This document shows positions 44,635-54,700 of a DNA stretch of 64,000 bases, piece after piece. The position numbers and the translations under genes were made by a program. This DNA is from an uncultured Flavobacteriales bacterium (GTDB lineage Bacteria; Bacteroidota; Bacteroidia; Flavobacteriales_G; Salibacteraceae). A model generated the notes under the pieces. That model did not search any database and was not told the DNA's origin. It was given only the letters and a program-made list of their open reading frames with translations. Each line of letters starts with the position of its first letter. Position 1 is the first letter of the stretch. Location of the stretch: contig CALSRO010000006.1 of NCBI GenBank assembly GCA_943788775.1, forward strand, positions 186,001-250,000. The letters are read 5' to 3'.

Positions 44635-44764
44635 TCTTATCAAATAACGGTAAAAATCCTATAATCCTTATAACGTCCTTTTGTATCAGTCATTTTAGAG
44701 ATCCTTAAGATTTGACATTTTTTTACATACTCAATTATCCTTTGCATTATTGCATTCATTAGAT

Positions 44765-45333
44765 ATGGATAGTACAATCTCAGATAAAGATTTTAGTTCG
44801 ATCACTCACCAAGAATTGATTGAATTAGGACGGTTCTATGAGGAATGTGTTTTTCGAAATTGTATTTGGATTGAGACTGATTTGAGTTCAATGACATTCA
44901 TTGATTGTCAATTCATCGACTGCGATCTCAGTATGTCGATGGTTACCAACACAGCTTTACAGTCAATTAACTTCGCTAATTGCAAAATGATGGGTGTCAG
45001 GTTCACGCTTGTAAAAGCTTCCTTCTAGAAATGTCGTTTGAATCATGTAAAATGGATTTTTCGTCATTCCAAGGACTTAAAGGCCAGGGGTTGAAATTTA
45101 ATCAGTGTTCTCTTGTTGAAGCAGACTTTATCAATGCAGATCTAAGAAACGTACAATTAACAGACTGTAACTTAGAAGGAGCCCAATTTGAAAATAATTT
45201 GCTTGATTTTGCCAATCTCACAGATTCTGTTGGAATAGATTTAGACCCAGAAATTAATTTTGTTAAGGGAGTAAAAGTAAGTATGAGTAGTCTACCTGGA
45301 CTTCTTACCAAATATCAATTGAACATACAATGA
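44765..45333 (+). pseudogene. Pentapeptide-repeat protein, frameshifted
   Basis: Pentapeptide-repeat protein of about 189 residues in two frames. First part from ATG 44765: ECVFRNCIWIETDLSSMTF, CQFIDCDLSMSMVTNTAL, INFANCKMMGVRF. It then closes at a TAG, while the overlapping frame continues HACKSFLLEMSFESCKMDF, SSFQGLKGQGLKFNQCSL, ADFINADLRNVQLTDCNLEG and AQFENNLLDFANLTDSVGID. Restoring one T at 45002-45003 (AGGTTC to AGGTTTC) gives a continuous quadrilateral helix. Some such proteins protect gyrase by DNA mimicry, but a Qnr-like role is not supported here. The end overlaps the next gene by 4 bases (ATGA). Confidence 0.82.
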
Positions 45334-46334
45334 ACGACACTAATAATATTGACTATAAGGCATTTATAGCTCGCGAAGACGCTGATGGTACATTCACAAG
45401 AGCAATTGAATCAAAAAACACCAATGAATTGCCTAAAGGCGAAGTTCTGATCAAAGTGAAATTTGCAGGCTTAAATTATAAGGACGCTCTATCTGCTAAT
45501 GGGCATAAGGGAATCTCTAAAACCTATCCACATACCCCCGGAGTAGATGCGAGTGGCATCGTAGTGAATTCGAGCTCGTTGCAATTCAAACAAGGCGATG
45601 AAGTATTAGTAACAGGTTATGACCTTGGAATGAACACAAGTGGCGGGTTTCAAGAATACATACGGGTGCCGGCCAATTGGGTTATCAATAAACCTAATTC
45701 CCTCAGCCTTAAGGAGTGTATGATTTTAGGAACTGCAGGATTCACCGCTGCTTTAAGTCTGCATAAAATGGAACTAATGGGACAAAATCCAAATGGAGGT
45801 GAGATTTTGGTTACCGGTGCAAGTGGCGGGGTAGGTAGTATGGCTGTTGGGATACTGGCGAAGGCTGGATATCGCGTTATTGCATCAACCGGATCTAATA
45901 GCATTGACCATTTAATGGCTCTTGGCGCCAAAAGAATTGAAGACCGATCATTCGCTAATGATGAATCTGGTCGCCCCCTTTTGAGAAGTCTTTGGGCAGG
46001 CGCCATTGATACCGTGGGCGGTAACACGTTAGCCACGTGTGTAAAAGCATGTAAAAGAGCAGGAAGCGTAGCTGCATGTGGATTAGTGGCCTCACATGAA
46101 TTACACCTGACTGTTTATCCATTTCTGTTGAATGGAGTAAATATTTTAGGCGTGGATTCGGCAGAAACTCCTCGTCCATTGCGAGAAGAACTATGGACCA
46201 AATTAAGTTCTAATTGGAAAATTGACAATCTCGAATCCTATTCGGTTGAGATCAACCTTGAAGACTTAGATGAGTATATCGATTTAATCCTAAGTGGAAA
46301 AACCACAGGAAGGGTGGTGGTCGCTATGAATTAG
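45330..46334 (+). CDS. AcuI/YhdH-type zinc-free medium-chain reductase
   Basis: NADPH-dependent acrylyl-CoA reductase-like or quinone-oxidoreductase-like enzyme of 334 residues. GroES-like N-terminal domain (LIKVKFAGLNYKDALSANG, TPGVDASGIV), Rossmann domain with VTGASGGVGSMAVGIL, and TASTG/SNS-type cofactor loop. No structural-zinc cysteines, as in this subfamily. It is translationally coupled to the pentapeptide gene. Confidence 0.9.
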   Translation: MNDTNNIDYKAFIAREDADGTFTRAIESKNTNELPKGEVLIKVKFAGLNYKDALSANGHKGISKTYPHTPGVDASGIVVNSSSLQFKQGDEVLVTGYDLGMNTSGGFQEYIRVPANWVINKPNSLSLKECMILGTAGFTAALSLHKMELMGQNPNGGEILVTGASGGVGSMAVGILAKAGYRVIASTGSNSIDHLMALGAKRIEDRSFANDESGRPLLRSLWAGAIDTVGGNTLATCVKACKRAGSVAACGLVASHELHLTVYPFLLNGVNILGVDSAETPRPLREELWTKLSSNWKIDNLESYSVEINLEDLDEYIDLILSGKTTGRVVVAMN

Positions 46335-47005
46335 TAATAGAGTTTTTTCAACTTCTTATTGAGCTTGACAATTTCCTTTTGAAGTTTGAGTTTCTTTTCA
46401 TCTGCCTCGATTTGAGAAATTTCTCCTGACACTTGACCGGCATCAACATCAGTTATTTTTTCTTCAAGTTTGGTTCGATTCTTTAGGCATTTATCAATCT
46501 TGGATTGTGCCTTTTCCTGCGACTTTGCAACTTTAGCAAATGCTTTCAGATTTACCTGTTGGCTTGATGGTATTTCATCTTCATTTACAACATTGACACC
46601 CTGCGCCAAATATTCAGCAGGTATTTGCATTGATTTCACATCATCAAAGATTCGGGCAGTTCCAGAATAGGTCTTTTCGTTGAAAGGTAGTTTTTCAGCA
46701 TTTTTATACAATGTGATTTTATACTTCCCGTCACCCTCGGCATGAACATTATGTATAACCTGGGGCATATATCCTTCCTTAACAATCCAAATTTCAAACA
46801 GTCTTCCTGACTCGAGTTCCAATTTTACTTCACCATCGGGATCAAGACTTTGAACCATTAGTTCTTTTTGCCTTTATAGTACTTTCCCTTTTGTTCCTGT
46901 TGGTGCCGCGTGATCGACAAGTTCAATCTGTATTTTTACCTTAAAGTCGTTCGCTATGCCGATTGTAAATAGTCCAATAAAAAGAGTCGTTAATAATGAT
47001 TTCAT
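46331..47005 (-). pseudogene. Secreted regulatory-like-domain protein with in-frame TAA
   Basis: From ATG 47005: a signal peptide (MKSLLTTLFIGLFTIGIA), then a beta-sandwich start (DFKVKIQIELVDHAAPTGTK) stopped by TAA at 46876-46874 (codon 44). The frame continues in phase with RQKELMVQSLDPDGEVKLEL, ESGRLFEIWIVKEGYMPQV, a typical carboxypeptidase-regulatory-like domain, a linker (about 95-150) and a C-terminal coiled coil (EISQIEADEKKLKLQKEIVK). An ATG at 46858 could start a fragment without signal peptide. Probably a 223-residue exported protein broken by a nonsense codon or an error. Confidence 0.7.
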
Positions 47006-47023
47006 GATGCTGGATTAAGGGCA

Positions 47024-47061
47024 CAAAAAAAGCCATTCAAAATTGAATGGCTTTACTTTTT
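47024..47061 (-). terminator. Terminator for the PKD lipoprotein, possibly bidirectional
   Basis: Inverted repeat aaagccattc/gaatggcttt with a six-base A/T loop, followed by seven T on the minus strand and a looser T-rich run on the plus strand. Confidence 0.8.
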
Positions 47062-47074
47062 ATTTGACTTCTAA

Positions 47075-47755
47075 TTATTTTCTGAATTCCAGAGTATGTG
47101 TTGTCCTTTGTTGAGGTAAGCTTGAATCTAAATACTCGTTAACTAAAATCATACGAGAATCTGTAAGGTTCTCGATAAAATAAATCCCGCTTGGTCCCCA
47201 AACAAAAGATAAATAAACATAGTCCTTGTTTATTACATCATAGTAACCAGTAGAAACGTTTCCTTGAGCGTCCATTTGCACAATAGTACCATCTGACATA
47301 AACTCACCTTTAGAATCTCCTAGTTCTGGGCGATCAGTGAAGTTTGGATATGCAGCTTCATAATCAGTAAGATCCCAATCTCCGACCATCATTGCAATAA
47401 TTTCGTCTTGCTCAGCTTGCTCTCCTTCAGAGATAGCACGCACTGTATCTAACACTGTTATTGATTGAGAAGCTGAAATACTCACTTCTACTCCCTTTTT
47501 ATCAGTTACCTGAAGCGTAACATCATAAACTCCTTCATCATAATAAATATGCGTAGGATTGATGGCAGTTGACCATTCACCATCACCAAAATCCCAAACG
47601 TGGTTGTATCCGGCAGTTGAATTGTCGGTAAATTGCACAACTTCACCAGCGTTTACTGTAGTTGCATCCGATGTAAAGTCAGCCGAAGGGTCTTCGCTAC
47701 AAGAGCTCAGCGATAAAACGGCCGCTGTCATTAGTAAAAAGCTTATTTTTTTCAT
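47075..47755 (-). CDS. PKD-domain lipoprotein
   Basis: Lipoprotein of 226 residues, Cys19 in LSLSSCSED. A PKD domain (about 24-105) shows VWDFGDGEWSTAINPTHIYY, DEGVYDVTLQVTDKKG. The C-terminal half (about 125-226) is a lipocalin-like sheet: MMVGDWDLTDYEAAYPNFTD, YLSFVWGPSGIYFIENLTDS, TTHTLEFRK. Anchored in the envelope; ligand unknown. It has its own promoter and terminator. Confidence 0.85.
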   Translation of the reverse strand: MKKISFLLMTAAVLSLSSCSEDPSADFTSDATTVNAGEVVQFTDNSTAGYNHVWDFGDGEWSTAINPTHIYYDEGVYDVTLQVTDKKGVEVSISASQSITVLDTVRAISEGEQAEQDEIIAMMVGDWDLTDYEAAYPNFTDRPELGDSKGEFMSDGTIVQMDAQGNVSTGYYDVINKDYVYLSFVWGPSGIYFIENLTDSRMILVNEYLDSSLPQQRTTHTLEFRK

Positions 47756-47772
47756 GTCTTTAAATTTGAATG

Positions 47773-47804
47773 CAAATGTATTGCTTTTGAATTATGAAAA
47801 TCAA
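47773..47804 (-). promoter_or_regulatory. Bacteroidota-type promoter for the PKD lipoprotein
   Basis: Minus strand TTG at 47804-47802, 21-base spacer, TACATTTG at 47780-47773 (exact -7 match), 17 bases before the ATG at 47755. Confidence 0.65.
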
Positions 47805-47852
47805 GTCGCTTAGGCAATACTTGTTATAAATCACTGAGTACATTCGCGACTT

Positions 47853-48878
47853 ATGTACAAAGGTCTTTTACGCCCACTATTATATTCTCTCCCCCCCGAA
47901 AAAGCTCATTATTTAACTGCAGGTTTGTTAGCAACTGCGGCTCAGATTATTGGTGTTCGATCAATCATTCAAAAGTCATTTGAATTGAATGACAAATCAT
48001 TGGAAAGGGAAGTCTTTGGACTTAAATTTCCAAACCCCGTGGGACTTGCTGCTGGTTTCGACAAAGATGCCAGATGGATCGAGGCTCTTGAATTACTTGG
48101 ATTTGGGTTTATAGAAATTGGAACATTAACACCTAAGGCACAGCATGGTAACGAAAAGCCAAGATTGTTTAGACTTGAAAAGGACCAGGCTCTGATCAAT
48201 AGAATGGGCTTTAATAATGACGGAGTTGATGCGGCTGTGGAGAGAATAAAACAAGCAAATAGGAAAACTCCTCTGGGCGGAAACATTGGTAAAAACAAGT
48301 TGACATCGCAAGCTGACGCCCCAAAAGACTATCTAGTTTCCTTCGAAAAGTTGTACGATCATGTAGACTATTTTGCGGTTAATGTTAGCTCACCCAACAC
48401 TCCTGGACTACGTGAATTGCAAGGAAAAGATGAATTGAAAAAGATTTTCGATGGCCTACTAGACTTTCGTGAAAGACAAAAATCTACCAAGCCCGTAGCG
48501 CTAAAAATTGCACCAGATCTAAATCCACATCAAATTGAAGATATTGTAACACTCGTAAAGGTACTAAACATAGATGCAATTATTGCGACTAATACAACCA
48601 TCTCAAGAAGCGGCTTAAAATCTAATGAAATGCTTTTGCAACAAACGGGAGGTCTGAGTGGTAAGCCGGTAAAAGAAGCAAGCACCAACGTTATAAAGCA
48701 AATCAAGTCATTATCAAATGGGGATATTCCGATTATTGGTGTAGGAGGAATTCATAATCCTGAAGATGCAATTGAAAAAATGGAAGCAGGTGCATCATTA
48801 GTGCAGTTGTATACAGGTTTTATTTACGAAGGTCCAAGCTTGGTCAAACGAATAAAAAAGTCTCTGATTAAGAAATGA
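47853..48878 (+). CDS. pyrD: Dihydroorotate dehydrogenase (quinone), class 2
   Basis: Pyrimidine-synthesis enzyme of 341 residues that oxidises dihydroorotate with quinone. Class 2 features: an N-terminal membrane-associating helix pair ([20 protein letters not shown]), FMN binding in [29 protein letters not shown], the catalytic Ser in [12 protein letters not shown], and [20 protein letters not shown]. It overlaps the HMG-CoA lyase gene by 4 bases. Confidence 0.96.
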   Translation: MYKGLLRPLLYSLPPEKAHYLTAGLLATAAQIIGVRSIIQKSFELNDKSLEREVFGLKFPNPVGLAAGFDKDARWIEALELLGFGFIEIGTLTPKAQHGNEKPRLFRLEKDQALINRMGFNNDGVDAAVERIKQANRKTPLGGNIGKNKLTSQADAPKDYLVSFEKLYDHVDYFAVNVSSPNTPGLRELQGKDELKKIFDGLLDFRERQKSTKPVALKIAPDLNPHQIEDIVTLVKVLNIDAIIATNTTISRSGLKSNEMLLQQTGGLSGKPVKEASTNVIKQIKSLSNGDIPIIGVGGIHNPEDAIEKMEAGASLVQLYTGFIYEGPSLVKRIKKSLIKK

Positions 48879-49726
48879 GTGTTTCAATAACAGAATGTCC
48901 GAGAGATGCGATGCAAGGCATCGAAGAATGGATACCCACAGAAATTAAAGTCAATTATTTGAATCAATTACTCAAGGTTGGGTTTGATGTACTTGATTTT
49001 GGAAGCTTTGTTTCTCCTAAGGCGATTCCACAGTTGAGGGATACAGCTGCTGTATTGAAATCGATAGATGTAGAATCTAGTCACACTAAATTATTGGCGA
49101 TTATAGCCAACGAACGAGGTGCTCAAGACGCGTCTGTGTTTCCAGAAATCACCTTTCAAGGTTTTCCGTTTAGCATTTCAGAATCCTTTCAGCAGAGAAA
49201 CACTAATTCATCGATCGAACAATCTATGAAGCGAGTGGGGCTAATCAATGACGTTTGTCACAAATCCGGTCAAAAATTATTAGTCTATATCTCAATGGCC
49301 TTTGGCAATCCTTATGGAGATCCTTGGAGTCCCGACATGGCTGCAAGTTGGATTTCAAAGCTGAATTCGGGGTTTGGCATCACTCATTTCGCGCTTGCGG
49401 ACACTGTTGGCGTCAGCACTGTAAGTAACATTAAATCGATGTTTGATCTAATTATACCAGAGTTTGATTCCTTAAAAATTGGGGCACACTTACACAGTAA
49501 TCCAAACGATAGTGAATCAAAGATTCAAGCGGCCTTTGATTCAGGCTGCCGTTCTTTTGATTCTGCAATAAATGGGCTTGGTGGATGCCCAATGGCAGAG
49601 GATGATCTTGTTGGGAACATCGATACTACAATGGTATTATCAAGTTTGCCAATCGAGGAGACGTCACACATAGATCGAAAAGCCTTTGAGCAAAGTGTGA
49701 TGGTTGCTAACTCAGTTTTTTCGTAA
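48875..49726 (+). CDS. Hydroxymethylglutaryl-CoA lyase
   Basis: HMG-CoA lyase of 283 residues, the last step of leucine degradation or ketone-body formation: cleaves HMG-CoA to acetoacetate and acetyl-CoA. HMGL-like TIM barrel; start [17 protein letters not shown], metal ligands in [12 protein letters not shown], and the signature Cys in [13 protein letters not shown]. Translationally coupled to pyrD, although the pathways are unrelated. Confidence 0.93.
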   Translation: MSVSITECPRDAMQGIEEWIPTEIKVNYLNQLLKVGFDVLDFGSFVSPKAIPQLRDTAAVLKSIDVESSHTKLLAIIANERGAQDASVFPEITFQGFPFSISESFQQRNTNSSIEQSMKRVGLINDVCHKSGQKLLVYISMAFGNPYGDPWSPDMAASWISKLNSGFGITHFALADTVGVSTVSNIKSMFDLIIPEFDSLKIGAHLHSNPNDSESKIQAAFDSGCRSFDSAINGLGGCPMAEDDLVGNIDTTMVLSSLPIEETSHIDRKAFEQSVMVANSVFS

Positions 49727-49777
49727 TAACCAAACCTCTATAAAAAACCTACGTCTCAACTACATAAGCATTTTCCC

Positions 49778-49785
49778 TACTTTTG
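49778..49785 (+). promoter_or_regulatory. Candidate -7 element for the lipoprotein at 49804
   Basis: TACTTTTG matches TAnnTTTG exactly, 18 bases before the ATG. No TTG at the -33 distance. Confidence 0.3.
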
Positions 49786-49803
49786 ATCCGCGAATAAACA
49801 CTT

Positions 49804-50577
49804 ATGAGAAAAATAGCCCTTTATTTTGGACTCTTTCTGGCTTCGGCCTCAATTACAGTTTCGTCTTGTAAACGAGGAAACTCAGTGCTCACCGTTGGGC
49901 ATCCTGACGATGGGCAATTCCCCGTTTTTGACACTTTCGATTTTCCAACATCACGCTATTTCTTTTATGGAAAGTTCGATGAGGGATATAAATTGTGGCA
50001 AAATGCTGAGCGATCAAAGTGGGATACTATCACGCGTTTTGGAACGGATGAAAAATGGACTGATCGGGACGAGTATTTCGACAATATCTATTATAATTTC
50101 ACTAACCTTGAGGAAGTAATGGAGTGTGGGCCTGATTCAAATGACTCTTACTTGGGGTGTGAAAGTTATTTTATCCGTCCTGAAAATCCATATCAACGTC
50201 TTGAGATACTATTCTATGACTGTATAGATTTGACAGATACAACCAACCTCAATTGGCCAAATAACCAACTTTCTCTTTTCAGAAAAGGGGCTAATCCATT
50301 TACAAGTCCAGAATATGGCAGAAACGGCATAAAAGTGAGGTATATTGATGAAAACCTCGAAACTTGGGAAACACAAGACGGTAGTGGTCAACTTTTAGAC
50401 ACATACTTTAGAGTTACAGATTCGTATCTCAATGACACCATGGCGAATCCAACTGACACATTTGCGCTATATATTGTAGAAGGAGAGTTTGCTGGTCGCT
50501 TATATAATGGCTCTGAGTCTCGTACAGTGCTTGATGCTAAATTCAGGGTGCGAGCAATTCCAAGAGGAACTTTCTAA
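49804..50577 (+). CDS. Lipoprotein, first of a related pair
   Basis: Lipoprotein of 257 residues, Cys22 in TVSSCKRG. No known family. It shares with the lipoprotein at 50673 a similar C-terminal end (LYIVEGEFAGRLYNG here, YFIIEGEFTVNLYNE there, each followed by a Lys/Arg-F-R closing strand). Rich in Asp, Tyr and Trp, beta-sheet-like. The two genes probably arose by duplication and diverged strongly. Confidence 0.72.
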   Translation: MRKIALYFGLFLASASITVSSCKRGNSVLTVGHPDDGQFPVFDTFDFPTSRYFFYGKFDEGYKLWQNAERSKWDTITRFGTDEKWTDRDEYFDNIYYNFTNLEEVMECGPDSNDSYLGCESYFIRPENPYQRLEILFYDCIDLTDTTNLNWPNNQLSLFRKGANPFTSPEYGRNGIKVRYIDENLETWETQDGSGQLLDTYFRVTDSYLNDTMANPTDTFALYIVEGEFAGRLYNGSESRTVLDAKFRVRAIPRGTF

Positions 50578-50651
50578 AATACTTCTGAGCTTTATTCGTT
50601 TATTATACGATGCCAATACTGACTAATCATCAAACGACAACGTCTTATTCG

Positions 50652-50659
50652 TAAGTTTG
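50652..50659 (+). promoter_or_regulatory. Candidate -7 element for the lipoprotein at 50673
   Basis: TAAGTTTG, an exact -7 match, 13 bases before the ATG. No good TTG upstream. Confidence 0.3.
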
Positions 50660-50672
50660 CTATTACTGATTT

Positions 50673-51659
50673 ATGAAAATGAAAGGATTTATATATTTTC
50701 TAGGGTTACTGGTAATCTTCATTGGAGGTTGTAAACCTCAACCACCAGAAGTAATTATTGTTCCACCGGAAGAAACTCCACGAGACCTTATAGATAATTA
50801 TTATTTCGTGAAGTTTGGATGGGGAAAAACATCAAACAAGGATACTATTACGATTGAAATTCCGGATGATACCCTAGGTTCAGACACCATGCCTTTTGAA
50901 TGGGATCTGGAGCTTGATTACATGTTGACCAATTTTGATTTAAAGCATGAAAAAATCTACGATACTACTGGATGGTCAGCCGAACTGGAGTGGGATAGTG
51001 GCGATGAATTCAAAGACTTATTTCCCGATGACTACAATGACTTCAGAGATGAAGCAATTCCCATTGGATATCATTATGCTCCAGCAACATTTTGCTATCC
51101 GCGAGGACTTAGGGGTGAATGGGTAGACAATTCAGGTGGTTCATTTGAAGAGATATATCCACAAGAGGTTGAAGTAAATCCTGAGGCTACAGAAAAAGAC
51201 TATTTACAGAAATATTATAAAAACATTTTTGGAATAATCTTTCCTTGGAATATCGACACTGATACGAGTGCCTTCTGGGATATACAGGATTATTTAGATA
51301 ACCCATCTGCGAAAATTGGAAATCAAAGATGGGGAAGAGTAGGAGCGGAAGAATGGATTTATTACCCAGACACATTCTTAATGTGGAATAATGATGCTTA
51401 CACCGGTGTTGTTATCACCTTTACTGATGACCAGCATATTGAATGGCGGTCTGACAATTACCCAACATTTCAAGATGGAAGTTACCTTATAATAACTGAT
51501 AGAATTCTCAACCAACGAGATGGACTGACATATTTTATCATTGAAGGAGAATTTACAGTAAACCTCTATAATGAGAGCGGAGAGTTCAAGGTAGCAAAAG
51601 GTGGTAAGTTTAGACTTCCAGTACTCACGGATGTCTCACTGGATCCGCAGCCAGAATGA
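50673..51659 (+). CDS. Lipoprotein, second of a related pair
   Basis: Lipoprotein of 328 residues, Cys20 in FIGGCKPQ; an Asp/Glu/Pro-rich start (PPEVIIVPPEETPRDLIDN) and a beta-rich body with many Trp and Tyr. The C-terminal strands match those of the gene at 49804 (FIIEGEFTVNLYNE, then GGKFRLPVL). No family recognised. A strong hairpin terminator follows. Confidence 0.72.
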   Translation: MKMKGFIYFLGLLVIFIGGCKPQPPEVIIVPPEETPRDLIDNYYFVKFGWGKTSNKDTITIEIPDDTLGSDTMPFEWDLELDYMLTNFDLKHEKIYDTTGWSAELEWDSGDEFKDLFPDDYNDFRDEAIPIGYHYAPATFCYPRGLRGEWVDNSGGSFEEIYPQEVEVNPEATEKDYLQKYYKNIFGIIFPWNIDTDTSAFWDIQDYLDNPSAKIGNQRWGRVGAEEWIYYPDTFLMWNNDAYTGVVITFTDDQHIEWRSDNYPTFQDGSYLIITDRILNQRDGLTYFIIEGEFTVNLYNESGEFKVAKGGKFRLPVLTDVSLDPQPE

Positions 51660-51680
51660 TAAAAGCGTAGATAATAGAAG

Positions 51681-51720
51681 AAAAGAGCCACTTAATCTAA
51701 TAAGTGGCTCTTTTAGTTTA
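51681..51720 (+). terminator. Hairpin terminator after the lipoprotein pair
   Basis: Fourteen-base-pair perfect stem aaaagagccactta/taagtggctctttt with loop atctaa; the T-run at the 3' arm serves as U-tract. Symmetric enough to act on both strands. Confidence 0.85.
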
Positions 51721-51752
51721 TACCTGAGTTTACATTGATTAATTTCGACAGA

Positions 51753-54700
51753 AGTATGTACGCCTATATGCGAGGATTAGGACTTCTGACACTTGCCTTA
51801 TTTATTTCAAGTTTCATCATTGGACAGGACGCCAATAATCTAGCCTTGGACGCCACTGTTAAAGATCAAGATGGAGGCAAGTTACCTGGGGTTGATATTG
51901 TTGTAATTCAGGATGGAGCCTTAGTCAGTAAGGTTAAAACACGTTCAAATGGACGATTCGACTTACTGCTTGATTTTGATCACGAATACATAATCGAGGC
52001 GAACAGACCCGGATTTGTGTCTAAACGTATGTATGTTAACACCAATAATGTTCCTGAGGATGAACAACTTTGGGGTTATGAATATGGTGGTTTTGCGATT
52101 GATTTGTTTAAAAATATTGAGGGGGTAGATTTCTCTATCCTTGAAAAACCTGTTGCCAAAATCTACTATGATCCAAATGCGCAAAACTTCACTTATGACA
52201 AGGTTTATACAAAGCAAATAAAAGCTCAACTTGATGAGCTCCTTGAAGAGTACGAGCGTACAGAGAAGATTCAAGAACAGATTCTTGCTCAAAAGGAAAA
52301 GGATTATTTATTGGCTATCAAGGATGCCGAAAACGCATTAGCTGACGGAGACCTGTTAATTGCTAAGGAAAATTACCTTGCCGCGGCCTCTTTAAAACCA
52401 GATGAGTCGACACCAAAAAAGAAATTGCAAGAAATTGAGTCTAAGATTAATGCCGAGTCGAATACTGAGGAGAAATACATGTCATTATTAGCCAGTGGAG
52501 ATCAGCTATACGCGGAAGAAAAATTCGAAAAGGCTAAGGCGCTTTACAATGAAGCAAGCGACCTAAAACCAGAGGAGATCTATCCAAAAACAAAGGCTAA
52601 AGAAAGTGCCAAATTAGCATTAGAACTAAAGGATAAGCTTGCAGCAGAAGCATTGTTGGCTGAAAAGGATCTTAGGTATAACGAGGAGATCAGTAAGGCG
52701 GACAAAGAGTTTACATCCGGAAACTTCTTAAACTCTAAAGCTTATTACCAAAACGCCATTGGACTAAAACCAGATGAACAATACCCAAAGGATCAGATTC
52801 AGGCCGCAGACATTAAGATTTCTGAAATGCGGGCTGCTTCCGAAAAGGAAAAGGAATTGGCAATAATCGTAGAACGCTATAACGCCCAAATTGCGAAAGC
52901 AGATGCGGCATATGATTCAAAAAATCTGGAAAATGCCCTTGCCGGATATAACGAAGCGTTGAACATAAAAAATGACGAAGAATATCCTAGAAAGCAGATT
53001 TTAAAAATCGAGGAGCAACTAGCAGAAATTGCTCGAAACGCTGAGACCGAAAAAATCAATCAAGAAAAACAACGATCTTACTTAGCGGCTATAAAGGAAG
53101 CGGATGATCTATTGGCTAAAAATTTACTTGTAGAGGCGAAATCATCGTATGAAGAAGCTCTTCGTGTTAAACCTGACGAGAGCTACCCAGAAGCGCAGAT
53201 CAAACTGATAGCGGAGCGCGTTGCTTTGGAGAAGGAGCAAGCTATGCGAAATGAAAATCTAAAAGCGGAAAATGAGGCATTTGAAAAGAAGCTTGCCGAT
53301 GCCAATGATCGATTCAATCAAAATAAGTTTGAAGAGGCGATTACTATCTACGAAGAAGCTTTGAAACTAAGGCCAAGTGACCAATCTATAAAAGACAAAA
53401 TTGCTGACGCAAAAGTTTTAATCAGCAAAAACGAAAGAGACGCTAAATATAATGAGGTTGTTGCTGAAGCGGATCGGTTGTTTAGTCAAAATAAATTAGC
53501 AGAGGCGAAAACTAAATATGAGCAAGCCATAGAAATTCTTGACTCGGATAAGTATCCATTGCAACAAATTTCGAAAATAGAGCAGCCTCTTAAAGATCAA
53601 ATTGCTAGGAACGAACAAGATGAGATTACCAGGGAACGGGAAGAGAAATACTCTGAACTCATAAGAGTAGCTGATGAAGCATTTAGAAATGAAGAATTCA
53701 AATCAGCCATCAATTCTTACAAGGAAGCGCAAACCTATACTGATGACCCAAAATATGCCATCGATCAAATAGAGCTTAGCAACAAACGCATTCAGGAGCT
53801 TGAAAAGTCTAAAGCAGAGTCTGAATTGGTGGCGCAAAATCAAGCCGAATATGAGAAAGCGATTCAATTGGCTGATATGCAATTTGAAAATAAAGAGTTT
53901 GATAAGGCAGTCACTGCATATAACCTCGCTGCTTCAATTCTAACTGATCAGTCTTATCCTAAAGAACAAATTACACAAATCGAGGGGATCTTGAAGGAAA
54001 AGTCTGAAAACGAAGCATTGCTTGCAGAACAAAGTGAAGAAGACAAAAGGAATGCGAAACAAAAAGCCGCATATGATGATGCTATATCAATGGCAGATGC
54101 CTATATGGATTCCGAAGACTATTTAAACGCCAAGTTGAAATATGGAGAAGCGAAGGAGATTGATCCATCTCAGTCTTATGCAACCAACCAAATATCCGCT
54201 ATAGATCAATTACTTCTTGAAATGAAGGCGACAGCCAAGGCAGAGGAAGATCAAAGAAATGCATATAACCAATTGCTTTCTGATGGTGATCAGGCTGTTA
54301 TGAATAAAAATTGGACGAAAGCCAGAGAATCATTCGAAAGCGCACTGAAAATTTATGCAGATGAAAAAATCCCTCAGGCATGGTTAGAGGAAATCGACAT
54401 ACTTGAGCAAAAGCAATTGGATGAACAAAAGAATGAGCTGTTTAAGCAACACATTGCGAAGGCCGATGATGCCTTTATGAAAGGTGATCTAGATGAAGCC
54501 AAGCTTTATTACAACAAGGCTCTAGAGATATTTCCCGAGGATGCATTTGCATTAGCACGAATTAAGAAAATTAGTGAAATACAAAATGCTGAAAGTGAAA
54601 CTAAGATCGTTGTTGAAGACAAAGAACGCTCAATGGTTGAAGAGAATTATGATGAAGGAAATGCTAAAGTGACCATACGAAAAGTAACCATTGGAGATAG

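Noticed and set aside
4070..45010. Programmed -1 frameshifting at the four frame breaks
   Set aside because: No X-XXY-YYZ slippery heptamer followed by an evident stem is seen at the sites, and the four contexts have nothing in common except short T or G runs. One-base loss is simpler.
44765..45333. Pentapeptide protein as a Qnr-like gyrase protector linked to gyrA
   Set aside because: gyrA is 15 kb away, the gene is frameshifted, and the repeats lack features that would identify Qnr.
11016..46876. Reassigned TAA codon as explanation for the three in-frame stops
   Set aside because: TAA is used as the genuine stop of many intact genes in the window (for example ftsY, rimO and bshC), so it is not a general sense codon.
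47839..47846. TACATTCG as a pyrD promoter -7 element
   Set aside because: The only TTG upstream is 15 bases away, shorter than the usual spacing, and the element has a mismatch; too weak to list.
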